DNA of 25,292 bases from a virus: IMG/VR virus record IMGVR_UViG_3300021519_000067, positions 1 through 25,292 of that record; one strand, given 5' to 3'. Both the position numbers and the translations under genes were made by a program. The notes under the pieces are model-generated. The model did no database searches. It worked only from the letters and a program-made list of their open reading frames with translations, and was not told where the DNA came from. The stretch's first letter is position 1. The number at the start of each line of letters is the position of its first letter. Shown in pieces: positions 12,876-20,037 of this stretch.

Positions 12876-15041
12876 CTAGCAGCCCGGCTGCATGGGTGTC
12901 CGAGGCAGTTGGGTGATGACCATGGCCTGCCGAGGCAGTTCGGTGATGACCATGTCCTGCCGAGGCAGTTCGGTCACTAGCATGGCCTGCCGAGGCAGTT
13001 CGGTGATGACCATGTCCTGCCGGGGCATCTCGGCAACAATCATGTCCTGTCGGGCGCACCACGGGTGGTACGGGATCGGCACGGGGCTGCCGCCGGTAAT
13101 CGTCGGTGTGTAGAAGACCGTGACGTTGTCAAGGCGATCCGGCAGCAGGCTGTACGTGGCTGAGATCGTCGGTGTGTAGAACGTGTTCGTATTGCTGAAG
13201 AGCGCAGGCAGCAGGCTGTACGTGGCTGAGATCGTCGGCGTGTAGAACGTGTTCGTGTTGCTGAAGAGGTCCGGCAGCAGAGTGACCGCGCCCGGCGTTA
13301 TCGTCGGTGTGTAGAATGTGTTGGCGTTGCTGAAGAGGTCCGGCAGCAGGGCGTATGTGGCCGAGATCGTCGGTGTGTAGAACGTGTTCGTATTGCTGAA
13401 GAGCGCAGGCAGCAGGCTGTACGTGGCTGAGATCGTCGGTGTGTAGAACGTGTTCGTGTTGCTGAAGAGCGCAGGCAGCAGGGCGTATGTGGCCGAGATC
13501 GTCGGTGTGTAGAACGTGTTCGTATTGCTGAAGAGGTCCGGCAGCAGAGTGACCGCGCCCGCAGTTATCGTCGGTGTGTAGAACGTGTTCGTATTGCTGA
13601 AGAGGTTCGGCAGCAGGCTGTACGTGGCCGAGATCGTCGGTGTGTAAAAGGTGTTCGTGTTGCTGAAGAGGGCAGGCAGCAGCGCGACTGCCCCTGTGGT
13701 TATCGTCGGCGTGTAGAACGTGTTCGTATTGCTGAAGAGCGCAGGCAGCAGAGTGACCGCGCCCGCAGTTATCGTCGGTGTGTAGAACGTGTTGGCGTTG
13801 CTGAAGAGGTCCGGCAGCAGCGGGGTGGTGTTCGCAATATACGCGGTATAGAACGTGTTCGTGTTGCTGAAGAGCGAAGGCAACAGAGTGACCGCGCCCG
13901 GCGTTATCGTCGGTGTGTAGAACGTGTTGGTGTTGCTGAAGAGCGCAGGCAGCAGAGTTACCGCGCCCGGCGTTATCGTCGGCGTGTAGAACGTGTTGGT
14001 GTTGCTGAAGAGCGCAGGCAGCAGCGTTACCACAACAGGCGTATAAGTGAGGATGATGATGCCCGCCCGGCCAGCACCGCCGTTGCCATTTACAAAACCC
14101 GTACCCGCGCCTGCGCCACCGCCGCCACCGCCGCCTCCGTAGAGACCCCCAGCACCACCAGCGGAGCCGTCGTTACCAGTCGGGCCTGCTGGGTCGTAAT
14201 AATCATTTTTGCCGCCGCCCCCGCCGCCCCCGGAACCTGCGGTGGCGCTGTCGCTGGTCTGCGTCCAGAAAGCGCCGGGGCCGCCCGCACCACCAACACC
14301 GCCAGCACCACCGGTATCGCGACCGCCACCGCCGCCTCCACCACCAACCGTGCCAGCAGTGCCTCCGTTAGTGCCGCCAGCCCCCGAACCCACACCGGCT
14401 GCATTGTTTCCGCCCGCGCCGCCAGTCGTCGCAGTGCCTACTGATCCTACGGCACCTACCGTACCGCTCGCGCCTGTGCCTGCACCGCCGCCTCCGGCAC
14501 CACCCGTTTGGCTGGCAACGACACCGCCTGCGCCCCCGGCGCCGCGATTTCCGCCCGCACCGCCGCCGCCGCTGCCGCCGCCGCTGCCGCCGATGCCAGC
14601 GCCCCCGCTGCCGCCCGAGTTTTTAGTAGAGCCGACGCCGCTGGCCGACGCGCCGCCGACGCCAGCGGTGTTTGCAGTGCCAGAACTGCCTGTGCCGCCT
14701 TTTGCGAGAGCGCCTGCGGCTGCTGAAGCCGGTGCGCTATTAACTGACACGTTAAACCAGCTATCCCCGCCAGCACCGCCATTCGTTGCCGTGGTCGTTG
14801 CTCCGGTGCCACCGGCTCCAATCGAGGTGTAAACAGTCGCGGACGCAGCTAGGGAGGCGTCAGCGTCGGTGATCTTGGAGTATGCGCCAGCACCGCCGCC
14901 CCCAGAGGAGTTAGCAGCGTTATTCGCACGTCGCCCTGCACCACCCCCGGCACCGATGACCTCAATCGACCACGGTGCACCCCAATCAGAGGGTAGCACA
15001 TAGGACGTTCCTGTCGTCCGAAAGATGGTTTTAGTCGCCAC
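12876..15041 (-). CDS. large repeat adhesin: Gly-rich domain plus 14 tandem repeats
   Basis: This 721-residue protein is probably a tail appendage for host contact. It starts with GTG at 15041 and has GAGGTGAG upstream. Residues about 28-335 are a Gly/Ala/Asn-rich domain with many GGAGG and GGGGG runs, ending GGAGRAGIIILTYTP. This style is like the Gly-rich tip adhesins of phages such as S16, where strands pack as polyglycine helices. Residues 340-653 are 14 tandem repeats of 22 or 23 residues with the core LLPALFSNTNTFYTPTI. Two linker types alternate, GAVT-type and SATYS-type. Residues 664-713 are five decapeptides of the RQDMVITELP type. There is no signal peptide and no enzyme motif. A similar Gly-rich protein is at 6503-7330. 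Confidence 0.78.
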   Translation of the reverse strand: MATKTIFRTTGTSYVLPSDWGAPWSIEVIGAGGGAGRRANNAANSSGGGGAGAYSKITDADASLAASATVYTSIGAGGTGATTTATNGGAGGDSWFNVSVNSAPASAAAGALAKGGTGSSGTANTAGVGGASASGVGSTKNSGGSGGAGIGGSGGGSGGGGAGGNRGAGGAGGVVASQTGGAGGGGAGTGASGTVGAVGSVGTATTGGAGGNNAAGVGSGAGGTNGGTAGTVGGGGGGGGRDTGGAGGVGGAGGPGAFWTQTSDSATAGSGGGGGGGKNDYYDPAGPTGNDGSAGGAGGLYGGGGGGGGAGAGTGFVNGNGGAGRAGIIILTYTPVVVTLLPALFSNTNTFYTPTITPGAVTLLPALFSNTNTFYTPTITPGAVTLLPSLFSNTNTFYTAYIANTTPLLPDLFSNANTFYTPTITAGAVTLLPALFSNTNTFYTPTITTGAVALLPALFSNTNTFYTPTISATYSLLPNLFSNTNTFYTPTITAGAVTLLPDLFSNTNTFYTPTISATYALLPALFSNTNTFYTPTISATYSLLPALFSNTNTFYTPTISATYALLPDLFSNANTFYTPTITPGAVTLLPDLFSNTNTFYTPTISATYSLLPALFSNTNTFYTPTISATYSLLPDRLDNVTVFYTPTITGGSPVPIPYHPWCARQDMIVAEMPRQDMVITELPRQAMLVTELPRQDMVITELPRQAMVITQLPRTPMQPGC
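12903..13052 (-). repeat. five 30-bp repeats at the 3' end of the adhesin gene
   Basis: These are five in-frame copies of a 30-base unit coding decapeptides RQDMIVAEMP, RQDMVITELP, RQAMLVTELP, RQDMVITELP and RQAMVITQLP. The units alternate between QDM and QAM forms, suggesting duplication of a two-unit block. On the plus strand the core is CCGAGGCAGTTCGGTGATGA. The repeat is directly followed by RTPMQPGC and the stop. Confidence 0.9.
13085..14024 (-). repeat. 14 tandem 66/69-bp repeats inside the adhesin gene
   Basis: These are in-frame DNA repeats coding the LLPALFSNTNTFYTPTI units. Counted from the Leu-Leu-Pro codons, the unit lengths are 69,69,66,69,69,66,69,66,66,66,69,66,66, plus the last degenerate unit (LLPDRLDN...). 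The DNA core reads ATCGTCGGTGTGTAGAACGT on the plus strand in many copies. Near-identity at the DNA level between copies suggests recent expansion or exchange. No spacers are present, so this is not a CRISPR array. Confidence 0.92.
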
Positions 15042-15241
15042 TACTCTGGGCTCACCTCAAGCGGCGCGATAAAAGCGACGCCATCCCATGCCCAGCCAAT
15101 GTCACAGCCCTGCTCGTTCATGACCTCGACAAGCTGGCAGTCGATCTGCGGCGGGTCACTGGGCGCAGCCATGATGATGTTAATAACGAGGCCGTCCGAA
15201 AGCTGGCAGACGGCGCAACGGGTCGGGATAAACTCGTCCAC
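15041..15241 (-). CDS. small fibre-associated protein (66 aa), GTG start
   Basis: This 66-residue protein starts with GTG at 15241 and has GAGGTAGG upstream. It contains a CAVC pair near the start, then a strand pattern LVINIIMAAPSDPPQIDCQL, and an end CDIGWAWDGVAFIAP. The DIGWxWDGxxF ending is common, as I recall, in short proteins encoded just before fibre or adhesin genes. Its TAG stop shares one base with the GTG start of the large adhesin gene, so the two are translationally coupled. It may help fold or attach that adhesin, which is inference from position. Confidence 0.68.
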   Translation of the reverse strand: MDEFIPTRCAVCQLSDGLVINIIMAAPSDPPQIDCQLVEVMNEQGCDIGWAWDGVAFIAPLEVSPE

Positions 15242-15266
15242 GGCAGCCTACCTCACACTGTACGGC

Positions 15267-15668
15267 CTACAGAGCGAAGATGCCCGAGGCATTCCAAGTT
15301 ATCGTGATGTCGCCGCCGTTTGGCGTCACGGGCAGGTTAGTCACGCTGGTGTTGATGAAGGCCACCAGAGGCGATGTGGCGCTCGAGCCCGTGTCGATGT
15401 ACAGCACGAGCGACACGGCCTGCGACCCGGTAACGGCTGTGAACGTCACGTCCGCGCCGTCGAAGACGCCGAGCGTAAAGGTCTTGCTGCCGATCGTCTG
15501 CGGGGTGCCCACGGCAGACGCGCTGACGCTGCTGTAGAACTGGTCCGAGGACGAGTAGGTGTAGCCCGAGGTGACCAGCGCGACCTTCACGGTTCCGCTC
15601 GACAGGTTATTGTTAGTCGTGAACTGAAGCAGGGCTTCCTTCCACTTTGGGTATAGGGCGTTGGCCAT
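15267..15668 (-). CDS. small virion protein of a common phage family (133 aa)
   Basis: This 133-residue protein begins MANALYPKWKEALLQF, a start typical of a small phage protein that often lies near tail-fibre genes. It continues with KVALVTSGYTYSSSDQFYSSV, then SKTFTLGVFDGADVTFTAVTG, and a final VTPNGGDITITWNASGIFAL. The pattern of strands separated by polar turns points to a compact beta-sandwich. Proteins like this are usually annotated as hypothetical or structural. A TAGGAGTTTAGACG ribosome region precedes the ATG. It is likely part of the particle, but nothing proves where. Confidence 0.72.
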   Translation of the reverse strand: MANALYPKWKEALLQFTTNNNLSSGTVKVALVTSGYTYSSSDQFYSSVSASAVGTPQTIGSKTFTLGVFDGADVTFTAVTGSQAVSLVLYIDTGSSATSPLVAFINTSVTNLPVTPNGGDITITWNASGIFAL

Positions 15669-15682
15669 CGTCTAAACTCCTA

Positions 15683-16000
15683 TCAGCACTTCTTGCTGCG
15701 CGGCATGACGGCAAGGCCGCCCATGGCCTTCTTCTGCATGCCAGTCTTGGTCTGCACGCTCTGCCCCTCCGTGCGCTGCGCGCTCTCAAGCACGGTGCGC
15801 TCCTTCGGCGAGACGGTGACGCGACGCAGGCTCTCGTCCTGCGCCTTGGAGCGCTTGACTTCCTCGGCCGTGGGCGTGCCCGCCATGCGGCCGCCCTCGG
15901 CCTTCCTCTGCGGGCTCCTGACGGCCCCGCCCTTGGCGTACCCGTCGACGGGTCCGCCCATCATGTAGCGCATCTTGCTGGTGTTCTTGAAGCCGTCCAT
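15683..16000 (-). CDS. small Gly/Lys-rich virion-associated protein (105 aa)
   Basis: I choose the ATG at 16000 (105 residues) rather than an in-frame upstream start, because AGGAAAGG lies before it and the previous stop is only 1 base away. The protein reads MDGFKNTSKMRYMMGGPVDG, then YAKGGAV, then a basic middle and an AMGGLAVMPRSKKC end. The GG-x-V-x-GYAKGG pattern appears, as I recall, in several phage internal and scaffold-like small proteins. No catalytic or membrane motif is seen. A role as a minor ejected or head-internal protein is a guess from its basic, flexible composition. Confidence 0.66.
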   Translation of the reverse strand: MDGFKNTSKMRYMMGGPVDGYAKGGAVRSPQRKAEGGRMAGTPTAEEVKRSKAQDESLRRVTVSPKERTVLESAQRTEGQSVQTKTGMQKKAMGGLAVMPRSKKC

Positions 16001-16001
16001 G

Positions 16002-16466
16002 TTACTTGCCTTTCCTGCGCGCCGCAGCGATGTTGTCAACGAGGTTGGGGTACGGCCGCCCGGCGACTTTGGCCCGACGCTTTGCGAATGCCTTCTTCTT
16101 GACCGACAGATCCCTCGGCTTGCCTATGTCATCAGGCCGAGCCTTCGACCATATGGCACCGCCCTGCGCCCGGCAGTCCCACTTGCGGAGGGACAGCGCC
16201 TTGCGCGTCGGCCGGCCAGCGTCGTCCTCCATCGCCCCCGGCATGCCGCTCATGCGGGCGCAGAAGCTCTTGCGCCGCGCGGCCGCCTTGGGCGACCTGC
16301 CGGCCTGCCTTGCGCTCACTGGAGGCTTGATGTCGTGCCCCTGAGCGCGCAGCGAGGCGCGGCCCTTGGCATTGAGGCCGCCCTCGGGGTTCTTGCCCTC
16401 CTTGCGCGTCCACGCGCCGCCGCCGCTGGCGTAACGCCTGATGGCCAGATCGAAGGCCGCAGGCAT
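16002..16466 (-). CDS. DUF6321-like small basic phage protein
   Basis: This 154-residue basic protein contains GGLNAKGRASLRAQGHDIKP, then ARRKSFCARMSGMPGAM, then a PTRKALSLRKWDC-type ending. I recall this order from the DUF6321 family found in many phages; the name is from memory and is not checked by a search. The family function is unknown to me. The high Lys/Arg content and single-chain style would suit nucleic-acid contact or an ejected protein, but that is inference. An AAGGG site lies about 12 bases before the ATG. It is followed after 1 base by the next gene, so they are likely co-translated. Confidence 0.72.
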   Translation of the reverse strand: MPAAFDLAIRRYASGGGAWTRKEGKNPEGGLNAKGRASLRAQGHDIKPPVSARQAGRSPKAAARRKSFCARMSGMPGAMEDDAGRPTRKALSLRKWDCRAQGGAIWSKARPDDIGKPRDLSVKKKAFAKRRAKVAGRPYPNLVDNIAAARRKGK

Positions 16467-16505
16467 CAGAGCTTTACACCCTTGGAGAGGCCAGAGGACA
16501 TCTAC

Positions 16506-17150
16506 CTAAGCCCGGTTGTCGCCGGCTTGGACGATCGTCAGCGTGGCCGCGCCGGGGTCAGCGGTGAGCTTCAGGCGCACGGCCGCCTGAACGTAGGCGT
16601 AGTTGCCCTGACGATTAACGGTCTCCGAGACCATGCTGGCGTCCGGGTGATCAAACCACGTCGGGTACTGCGTATCCCACGGATTATCGAGCGTCTGCTG
16701 CACCGTCCACGTTGGCGTGCCGAGGGTGGTGTCTACGACCACCTGCAACGACACGTCCGGCCAGCCGTGGATGTCGAGTGGGAGGGGCGCCGTGACGGCG
16801 AAGCTGCCGAAGCCGACGGTGAGCGCCGTGCCTACCGAGGCCGCGCTGATCGTGACCGACGTGACCGTCAGAAAGGCGCGCGAGCTGAAGACCGTCGTGG
16901 CGTTCGGCCCCGTGACCGTCTGGCTGATAGTGTTGCCGGCCGCGTTGGTGCCGGTGATGATGAACGTCCGCGAGCTGTCGTTGCCGTTGGACGTGATCGA
17001 GATGGCGTAGGCGGCCGGCAGAGTTGCCACGCCGGCCGTGGCCAGTGTGCCGTTAATAGTGAGCGCGCCGGCCGCGAGGGGCTGCTGCGCGAGGCATACG
17101 GCGTTGGCGACTGGCGCCGCCGCCGTGAGGGTCTTGGTGATCTGGCGCAT
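16506..17150 (-). CDS. beta-rich virion protein (214 aa)
   Basis: This 214-residue protein has an N-terminal half (about 1-115) with many Thr, Ala, Val and Gly in alternating strands. One stretch, TFIITGTNAAGNTISQTVTG, looks like an Ig-like or pre-albumin-like sandwich. The C-terminal half has LPLDIHGWPDVSLQVVVDTT and LDNPWDTQYPTWFDHPDASM, a Trp/Asp-rich segment, then strands to the end. Proteins of this type beside podovirus head genes are usually annotated as structural. It may be a head decoration or a neck protein. An AGAGGACAGG ribosome site is present. The exact role is unknown. Confidence 0.66.
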   Translation of the reverse strand: MRQITKTLTAAAPVANAVCLAQQPLAAGALTINGTLATAGVATLPAAYAISITSNGNDSSRTFIITGTNAAGNTISQTVTGPNATTVFSSRAFLTVTSVTISAASVGTALTVGFGSFAVTAPLPLDIHGWPDVSLQVVVDTTLGTPTWTVQQTLDNPWDTQYPTWFDHPDASMVSETVNRQGNYAYVQAAVRLKLTADPGAATLTIVQAGDNRA

Positions 17151-17172
17151 GAGCCTGTCCTCTAAGCAGTCA

Positions 17173-17194
17173 GGGGCGAGCCGAGGCCCGCCCC
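17173..17194 (-). promoter_or_regulatory. 10-bp GC hairpin with G-U pair, between virion genes
   Basis: The gap between the two virion genes holds GGGGCGGGCC-TC-GGCTCGCCCC in the minus-strand sense. This is a ten-pair stem with a two-base loop. One pair is G-U in the minus-strand RNA but would be an A-C mismatch in plus-strand RNA, so the structure is better in the direction the genes are read. The loop region GGCCTCGGC is shared with the hairpin after the capsid gene. No U-tract follows. Confidence 0.6.
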
Positions 17195-17207
17195 CTCATA
17201 CCGCACG

Positions 17208-17909
17208 TCACCGCTCTTTGGCAACGTACACGTAGTCGACCGTCATGGTCTTGGCAGCCGCCGCGCCATTCTGGATGGCGAAGCTGACGGTGCAAGTCGT
17301 GTCCGGCAGGAACGTCGACGAGGCGTCGAGCGATCCCAGCACCACGCCATTGACCTCGTACTGCACCGTGCTCTGGCCGTCGTAGTAGAAGCCGAGAACG
17401 ATGAAGGTGTCGCTCACGAGGGTTGCGATCGCCAGCGCCGAGGTCGAGCCGGTGGTGGCATTCTTGCGGCAGATGAAGTTAATCGTCGCCGCGTCATCGG
17501 GCTTGAGGAAGTAGATGCCGTCCGTCACGTCCAGAGGGGTCACGTCGATGACTTGCAGGCCAAAGACAAGATCCGACTGGGTCGCGTCCGAGACCTTGAA
17601 GCGGCAGCGGAAGAACGTCTTCTTGCCGGCCGTGAAGGTCCAAGCAGCGGGCGTCTTCTGTAGCGCAACGAGGTCATTGTCGGCGGCCGTGTTGGTGACG
17701 AGCAGGAGGCCCCCGTCGCCGGCCGTCAGGGCCTGCGTGGCCGCCGCGTCGGTTTCGGTGACGACCCAGTCGGCCGCAACGTACGTGTCGAAGTCGTTCA
17801 TGTACTCGTGGAACAGCGTCGGGTCGGGCTGAACCAAGTCCGCAAACAGGTTCGCCTCGCTGACGTTGGTCACGCCGTACTGAAGGCGCGTATTCGAGAT
17901 GTTTCCCAT
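17208..17909 (-). CDS. beta-rich virion protein, possible head fibre or decoration
   Basis: This 233-residue protein follows the capsid gene. The first 35 residues look like an anchor (NTRLQYGVTNVSEANLFADL). Residues about 36-230 form a jelly-roll or lectin-like beta sandwich by pattern: a WVVTETDAAATQALTAGDGG start, then alternating strands rich in Thr, Val, Phe and Asp, and a final AAKTMTVDYVYVAKER strand. This late strand with a polar turn is typical of concanavalin-like domains. Such domains in head-adjacent genes often bind sugars or decorate the capsid. An AGGAGGAC ribosome site lies before the ATG. The fold is inferred from pattern only; a tail appendage is the alternative. Confidence 0.66.
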   Translation of the reverse strand: MGNISNTRLQYGVTNVSEANLFADLVQPDPTLFHEYMNDFDTYVAADWVVTETDAAATQALTAGDGGLLLVTNTAADNDLVALQKTPAAWTFTAGKKTFFRCRFKVSDATQSDLVFGLQVIDVTPLDVTDGIYFLKPDDAATINFICRKNATTGSTSALAIATLVSDTFIVLGFYYDGQSTVQYEVNGVVLGSLDASSTFLPDTTCTVSFAIQNGAAAAKTMTVDYVYVAKER

Positions 17910-17934
17910 GGTGTCCTCCTAAGACAGGAGAGCC

Positions 17935-17950
17935 GGGGGCCGAGGCCCCC
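17935..17950 (-). promoter_or_regulatory. GC hairpin after the capsid gene
   Basis: In the 48-base gap after the capsid stop there is a perfect palindrome GGGGGCC-GA-GGCCCCC, a 7-base-pair stem with a 2-base loop (or 6 pairs with a 4-base loop). CAGG and CCTG flank it and could extend the structure. No U-tract follows in the minus-strand RNA, so it is not a textbook intrinsic terminator. It may act as an RNA stabiliser or a partial terminator that keeps capsid mRNA levels above those of downstream genes. A strong AGGAGG ribosome site for the next gene follows it. Confidence 0.6.
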
Positions 17951-17957
17951 AGCCCTG

Positions 17958-18872
17958 TTAGATACCCGGGGTGCCGAACACGCCGCGCGGATCGGTCCAG
18001 CCGAACGCATAGCGCTCGGTGGCCTTGTAGCGCATGCTGTCCGTCTCGAAGTCGCCCTCCATGGACTTCTCAAGCCCACGGCGCATGGCCAACTTCAGGC
18101 CTTCCGGCGTGTCGGTCTCGACCCACCATGCGGTGGTCGAGGTGACGCGCGAGAGATTGGCCTGACCGCCGTCCAGAAGGCCCATCGAGCGAACTGGATT
18201 GATGTCGTTGTTGGCGGTGCCGGCACGAAGGGCCGACTTCAGGAGCACCTCGGCTTGGAAGACATTCGACGGGCCCGAGACGATCTTTCTCGGCGTCAGA
18301 CGAATGCGCTTGCCGTTGTTGTCCACGGCATTCCTGATCTGGATCAGGAGCTGCTCCAGCGAGGTCTGCGACAGATTGGCGGCCGTCGAGAGCTTGTTGG
18401 AGAAGGTGCCGCCGGAGATCGGGTGATTGGTTGCCACCAACTCAACGCCATCGCCGCCAGCATAGCTGGAGTTGAAGGAGCGGTTGAGGATGTTGGCGCC
18501 AAGGGTCTCCTTGGTTTCAATCAGCGACTGGGCGAGGTGACGGGCGTACGTCTGACCGATGCGGATGTGGTCACCGTCCTCGACCAGCACCTTCGTGAGG
18601 GCGAAGGCGAGGCCGTACACGCGGTAGACGTAGCGCTGGATGAACAGCACGCCACCGGACTGGTACGTGACCGGCATGCCGTCAGGCAGCTCGGGCGCGG
18701 CGCCGAAGCCGTACAGGACCGGCTCTTCGTGGTAGTTCCGGGGGATGCCCTTGAACTCCTTGAAGACCTGCGACCATTCGTCTGCACGCTGGTCATAGAT
18801 GCCGTTGAACTCTTCGTTCAGGATCGGCTCGACGATTGAGCGGAAGTCTGTACTCCGCATGGGGGTAGCCAT
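17958..18872 (-). CDS. major capsid protein, HK97 fold likely
   Basis: This protein is the likely shell subunit of the head. It has 304 residues. The start (TDFRSIVEPILNEEFNGIYDQ) and the segment LVEDGDHIRIGQTYARHLAQSLIETKETLGANILNRSF (about 95-132) resemble the spine-helix region of HK97-fold capsids. Next comes VELVATNHPISGG, typical of Mu-type and podovirus capsid subunits. The middle KIVSGPSNVFQAEVLLKS and the late WWVETDTPEGLKLAMRRG fit the P-domain and A-domain strands. An AAGGAGGG ribosome site, one of the strongest in the window, lies 9 bases before the ATG, as expected for the most abundant protein. A GC hairpin follows the stop. No pro-peptide is obvious, in keeping with a separate scaffold gene. 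Confidence 0.9.
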   Translation of the reverse strand: MATPMRSTDFRSIVEPILNEEFNGIYDQRADEWSQVFKEFKGIPRNYHEEPVLYGFGAAPELPDGMPVTYQSGGVLFIQRYVYRVYGLAFALTKVLVEDGDHIRIGQTYARHLAQSLIETKETLGANILNRSFNSSYAGGDGVELVATNHPISGGTFSNKLSTAANLSQTSLEQLLIQIRNAVDNNGKRIRLTPRKIVSGPSNVFQAEVLLKSALRAGTANNDINPVRSMGLLDGGQANLSRVTSTTAWWVETDTPEGLKLAMRRGLEKSMEGDFETDSMRYKATERYAFGWTDPRGVFGTPGI

Positions 18873-18886
18873 TGCTCAAGCCCTCC

Positions 18887-19435
18887 TTAATAATCGGCCA
18901 CATCAGCGACATTCTGATGTTCGCTGATCTGGACCTGAACGATGACGTAGGTGTCGCCCCAAGCGTTGTTCGGACCCGGCGTGAGGCCGATGACACGGAA
19001 CGAGGCGTTGTTGGCGACGGAGGCCACGTCGAGCATCTGCGCCGACAGGCCGGTCGTGGTGTTGCCCGAGGCCGTGGTGAAATCATACTGAGCGCCGATG
19101 TCTGCCACGGTCATGGCTGCGTTGCTCTGGATCTCATACACGATGCTTGGATCCAGCGTGGCGTAGGCGACGATGTCGGTGCCGACGGTGCTGATCGTCC
19201 ACTTGTTGCTGATGCGGCGGCGGCCGTCCGTGTCGGTGAACTCGACACCTTGGAAGGTGCCGATGAAGCGATCGCCCACGGCGGCAGCCTCAAGCTGGCC
19301 GTCGACGAGTTTCACGGGCTGGTTCTGGTAGATGTAGGCGGCGTACGTCGACAGGATCGAGTAGGCGGTCGGACGGACCACGCCACTCGGCGAGTAAGAC
19401 GGACGGGCGCCGAAGGGAGCCGAAGTCGAAGACAT
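18887..19435 (-). CDS. probable head decoration or capsid-stabilising protein
   Basis: This 182-residue protein lies immediately before the major capsid gene. It opens with SSTSAPFGARPSYSPSGVVRP, an FGxRPxYxPSG start common in virion proteins beside podovirus capsid genes. The rest is beta-rich with many Thr, Ser and Val. It has a conserved-looking QNQPVKLVDGQLEAAAVGDRF and an ending NNAWGDTYVIVQVQI. No signal peptide or membrane segment is visible. Position, size and beta content suggest a capsid decoration protein that caps the shell, but a minor head role is also possible. A CGGAG ribosome site precedes the ATG. Confidence 0.66.
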   Translation of the reverse strand: MSSTSAPFGARPSYSPSGVVRPTAYSILSTYAAYIYQNQPVKLVDGQLEAAAVGDRFIGTFQGVEFTDTDGRRRISNKWTISTVGTDIVAYATLDPSIVYEIQSNAAMTVADIGAQYDFTTASGNTTTGLSAQMLDVASVANNASFRVIGLTPGPNNAWGDTYVIVQVQISEHQNVADVADY

Positions 19436-19470
19436 GGCTGTTACTCCGAAGGGGTTGCGTTCTCCCCCGC

Positions 19471-20022
19471 TTAGGTGAATGCACCTCGGCGGGGAGCGGT
19501 ATCACGCATCTCAGACATGCCGTCGCCCTCGTAGAACACACTACCAGCTCGCTCGGCCTGATCGCGGACCATGTCCGCAACTTCGGCGAGTTTTTCTTCC
19601 TCGCGCAACGGGGCGTCGTGGTGAGCTTCCTGCATGAACTTCTGATACAAGCTCATGGGCAGCTTAAACGCGAGCATCTCGTTGACACCGACCATCCCGG
19701 CATACTCGCCGGTCTTGACGGTGGCGCTGATCATCCCGGGGACTTCCTCCGGCCTGAGCGCCTCGTAACCGAGTTGCATTCGCCGGTAGATTGGGTCGCG
19801 CGGGTTGGTCGTGGTGAGCCAGCACATGTGATAGCCCGGGAGGTCCGGCAAATCAGGTAATGCGTCGTTAAATAGCTGATTTCGAAACATCTCCAGCCGG
19901 TCGTCTTCGCTCAGCTCGCGCTGCTCAGTTACCTGCCGGTCCTGAGCGCGTCGCGTGTCCTCGCGGCGTCCAACAACATCGAGTTCCTTCTTCAGGCGGG
20001 GGTCTTCAGTTCCTGTGGTCAT
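19471..20022 (-). CDS. head-region protein of unknown function (183 aa)
   Basis: This 183-residue protein has a charged helical N-terminus (about 1-50). A compact centre begins GYHMCWLTTTNPRDPIYRRM (about 63-82), followed by LGYEALRPEEVPGM and a helical, acidic end. A WLTTTNxxDPIxxRMxLGYE pattern is typical, as I recall it, of a podovirus protein encoded between scaffold and capsid genes. It is often annotated simply as structural or hypothetical. A TAGGAG ribosome site lies just before ATG 20022, and only 15 bases separate it from the scaffold stop. It may be a minor head or assembly protein; its function is not shown by the sequence. Confidence 0.74.
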   Translation of the reverse strand: MTTGTEDPRLKKELDVVGRREDTRRAQDRQVTEQRELSEDDRLEMFRNQLFNDALPDLPDLPGYHMCWLTTTNPRDPIYRRMQLGYEALRPEEVPGMISATVKTGEYAGMVGVNEMLAFKLPMSLYQKFMQEAHHDAPLREEEKLAEVADMVRDQAERAGSVFYEGDGMSEMRDTAPRRGAFT

Positions 20023-20037
20023 CTGTCACACTCCTAT

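Noticed and set aside
13085-14024. CRISPR array
   Set aside because: Repeats are 66-69 bases, directly adjacent without unique spacers, and they keep one reading frame coding LFSNTNTFYTPTI units.
12876-15041. Diversity-generating retroelement target
   Set aside because: The repeats vary between linkers in a modular way rather than at adenine positions. No reverse transcriptase or template repeat is visible in the window.
17935-17950. Intrinsic terminator after the capsid gene
   Set aside because: The stem is strong but no U-tract follows, and the next gene has a strong ribosome site directly after it. I list it as a regulatory hairpin instead.
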